Source of the DNA: Clostridia bacterium
GTDB taxonomy: Bacteria; Bacillota; Sulfobacillia; SLMV01
Direction: 5' to 3'
Length of the DNA: 39,170 nucleotides
Assembly (NCBI GenBank): GCA_003566675.1
Contig: PXCI01000110.1
Coordinates: 1 to 39,170, forward strand
The notes below the pieces were generated by a model. It was not told the origin of the DNA. It worked only from the letters and a program-made list of their open reading frames with translations, and ran no database searches. The translations under genes and the position numbers were made by a program. Positions 38,070 to 39,170 of this stretch are shown piece after piece (the first letter of the stretch is position 1; every line of letters starts with the position of its first letter).

Positions 38070-39170
38070 ATGCCGGGCAAGGCTACGAGTAAGAAAAAGC
38101 AAAAAAGGAAGAAACAACAGAAGAAGAATACGGCGGCCAACAATGCCGTGCGCCTGGAGATTGCGGGCCTTCTTACGGTTGTGGCAGGGCTCCTATTGCT
38201 GTTGAGCCTGTATCACGATGGAATGGGCTATGTGGGGCTGATTTTCCGCACGATCCTTATGTGGGCTCTCGGGAGGGCCGCCTGGGTAATCCCCCTGGTT
38301 CTGGTCGGAGCAGGGATCCTTTATCTGGTCTCTGTTCGCCCCAGGGAAATGGCCTCCCGCCTGTGGGGGCTCCTACTGAGCACACTGATCCTGTCTGCGA
38401 TATATCACGGAATTCTCGGGGCTGAGGAACCCTTTACCCCCCAGGTTATGGTCGACGGTGGGGGCTACACCGGGGCGGTGATTGCCTGGGCCCTGACATC
38501 CGCCGTGGGCACAGTCGGAATGAACATCATCCTCACCGCCGGGATGATCGCATCCCTTCTGCTGATCGTAAATACCCCCATGACGGAGCTGGTCGGCGGC
38601 GCAGTCCGGGGGATTGGTGCTGCGACCAGGGCCGCCTATTCTGCTTTCATGGGCTTTTTCACATGGGAGCGGGAGGAAGAGGACGACTCCGACTCCTTAC
38701 TGGATCGAGTCGAAACCGAGTTGACTGAGGATGTGGCCATCCATTCCTACCCCGATGACGGTGAGCCGAAGCCGGACGGGCGCTCAAACGGAAGGGTCCT
38801 CCCCTTTAAGCGTAGCAAAACCGAGGATGCTGCCCCGGACAAGGATGCATCAGCCCCGGACAAAAAGAAGGACAAGGGCAAGGGGGTGCGCGTCCCGGAG
38901 GAGCTGGAACAGGTTAAGATGGATGTAAACATCCTCTACAAACTGCCCGATCCAAGCCTTCTGAGCCGCCCTGAGAGCCGCCGGTTTCTTCCAGGCAGGA
39001 CCCGTGATGAACTGAACCGCAAGGCCCGGCTCCTCGAATCCACGCTGGAGTCCTTTGGGCTTCGATGTAAAGTCACAGACATCAGCCACGGCCCCACCAT
39101 TACTCGCTTCGACATGCACCCAGGTCCAGGGGTCAAGGTCAGCCAGATCGTCAATCTCGCCGATGACATC
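38070..39170 (+). CDS. FtsK/SpoIIIE DNA translocase, N-terminal part (cut by window end)
   Basis: The first 367 codons of an FtsK/SpoIIIE protein, open to the window edge. The start M-P-G-K-A-T-S is followed by a Lys-rich stretch (about 8-20). Four or so membrane helices (about 29-48, 55-90, 98-115, 130-165) anchor it at the septum. A charged linker (about 205-280) leads into the alpha domain: L-P-D-P-S-L-L, L-E-S-T-L-E-S-F-G, G-P-T-I-T-R-F-D and V-K-V-S-Q-I-V-N-L-A-D-D. The motor and gamma domains lie outside. Such hexamers pump chromosome DNA through the division or sporulation septum. ATG 38070 has GGGGAGAGG upstream. Position after ylzJ matches Bacillus spoIIIE, but FtsK versus SpoIIIE cannot be told from this part. 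Confidence 0.93.
   Translation, partial: MPGKATSKKKQKRKKQQKKNTAANNAVRLEIAGLLTVVAGLLLLLSLYHDGMGYVGLIFRTILMWALGRAAWVIPLVLVGAGILYLVSVRPREMASRLWGLLLSTLILSAIYHGILGAEEPFTPQVMVDGGGYTGAVIAWALTSAVGTVGMNIILTAGMIASLLLIVNTPMTELVGGAVRGIGAATRAAYSAFMGFFTWEREEEDDSDSLLDRVETELTEDVAIHSYPDDGEPKPDGRSNGRVLPFKRSKTEDAAPDKDASAPDKKKDKGKGVRVPEELEQVKMDVNILYKLPDPSLLSRPESRRFLPGRTRDELNRKARLLESTLESFGLRCKVTDISHGPTITRFDMHPGPGVKVSQIVNLADDI

Noticed and set aside
1-39170. CRISPR arrays, tRNA or rRNA genes
   Set aside because: No regularly spaced repeats, cloverleaf-like sequences or rRNA signature stretches were seen, although a dedicated covariance-model scan was not possible here.

Overview
This window comes from the chromosome of a GC-rich, probably spore-forming member of the Firmicutes. 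The evidence is a contiguous run of housekeeping genes in Bacillus/Clostridium order (rimP-nusA-rnpM-infB-rbfA-nrnA-truB-ribF-rpsO-pnp, then ymxH-like, RNase J, tepA, ylzJ and ftsK/spoIIIE), a Spo0E-like phosphatase, YlbF, DegV, and very frequent TTG and GTG starts preceded by strong AGGAGG-type ribosome binding sites. A deep-branching high-GC clostridial group (Limnochordia- or Symbiobacterium-like) would fit, but this is inference; no rRNA is present to settle it.

The left third (1-14.2 kb) is loosely packed. It holds a FlaR-like P-loop kinase, a tandem-duplicated ATC-hydrolase-like protein, an unidentified decayed gene (about 1.86-2.91 kb), a minus-strand pair (YIP1-like membrane protein and SppA signal peptide peptidase), a complete IS701-like insertion sequence with 16-bp terminal inverted repeats (5319-6698), a class III aminotransferase with an SRPBCC protein, and a tightly coupled GT4 glycosyltransferase / large polytopic membrane protein with an alkaline-phosphatase-like outer domain. 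These are followed by an FAH-family hydrolase, a broken 2[4Fe-4S] ferredoxin remnant and a minus-strand PfpI/DJ-1 gene.

The middle (14.2-22.6 kb) carries ndk, a MarR regulator and a probable operon for recycling the by-products of SAM use: an MTA/MTI phosphorylase, an adenosylhomocysteinase of the Thermotoga/archaeal type, DegV, an MTA/SAH deaminase, a hotdog thioesterase and YlbF. The co-occurrence of the deaminase with the phosphorylase and hydrolase suggests an inosine route (S-inosylhomocysteine, methylthioinosine). A convergent 2-hydroxyacid dehydrogenase and endonuclease IV complete the region.

The right part (22.6-39.2 kb) is the conserved translation / RNA-processing block. It starts at a good SigA-type promoter and an intrinsic terminator in the rimP leader (candidate attenuator). 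It includes a second good promoter before rpsO-pnp and ends in sporulation and envelope genes: Spo0E-like, YlmC/YmxH-like, a YflT-like stress protein with a palindrome inside its promoter, RNase J, TepA, YlzJ, UppP and the first 367 codons of an FtsK/SpoIIIE translocase cut by the window edge. The least explained material is the glycosyltransferase/phosphatase-like membrane pair, the duplicated ATC-hydrolase protein, the pseudogenes and several structured leaders.
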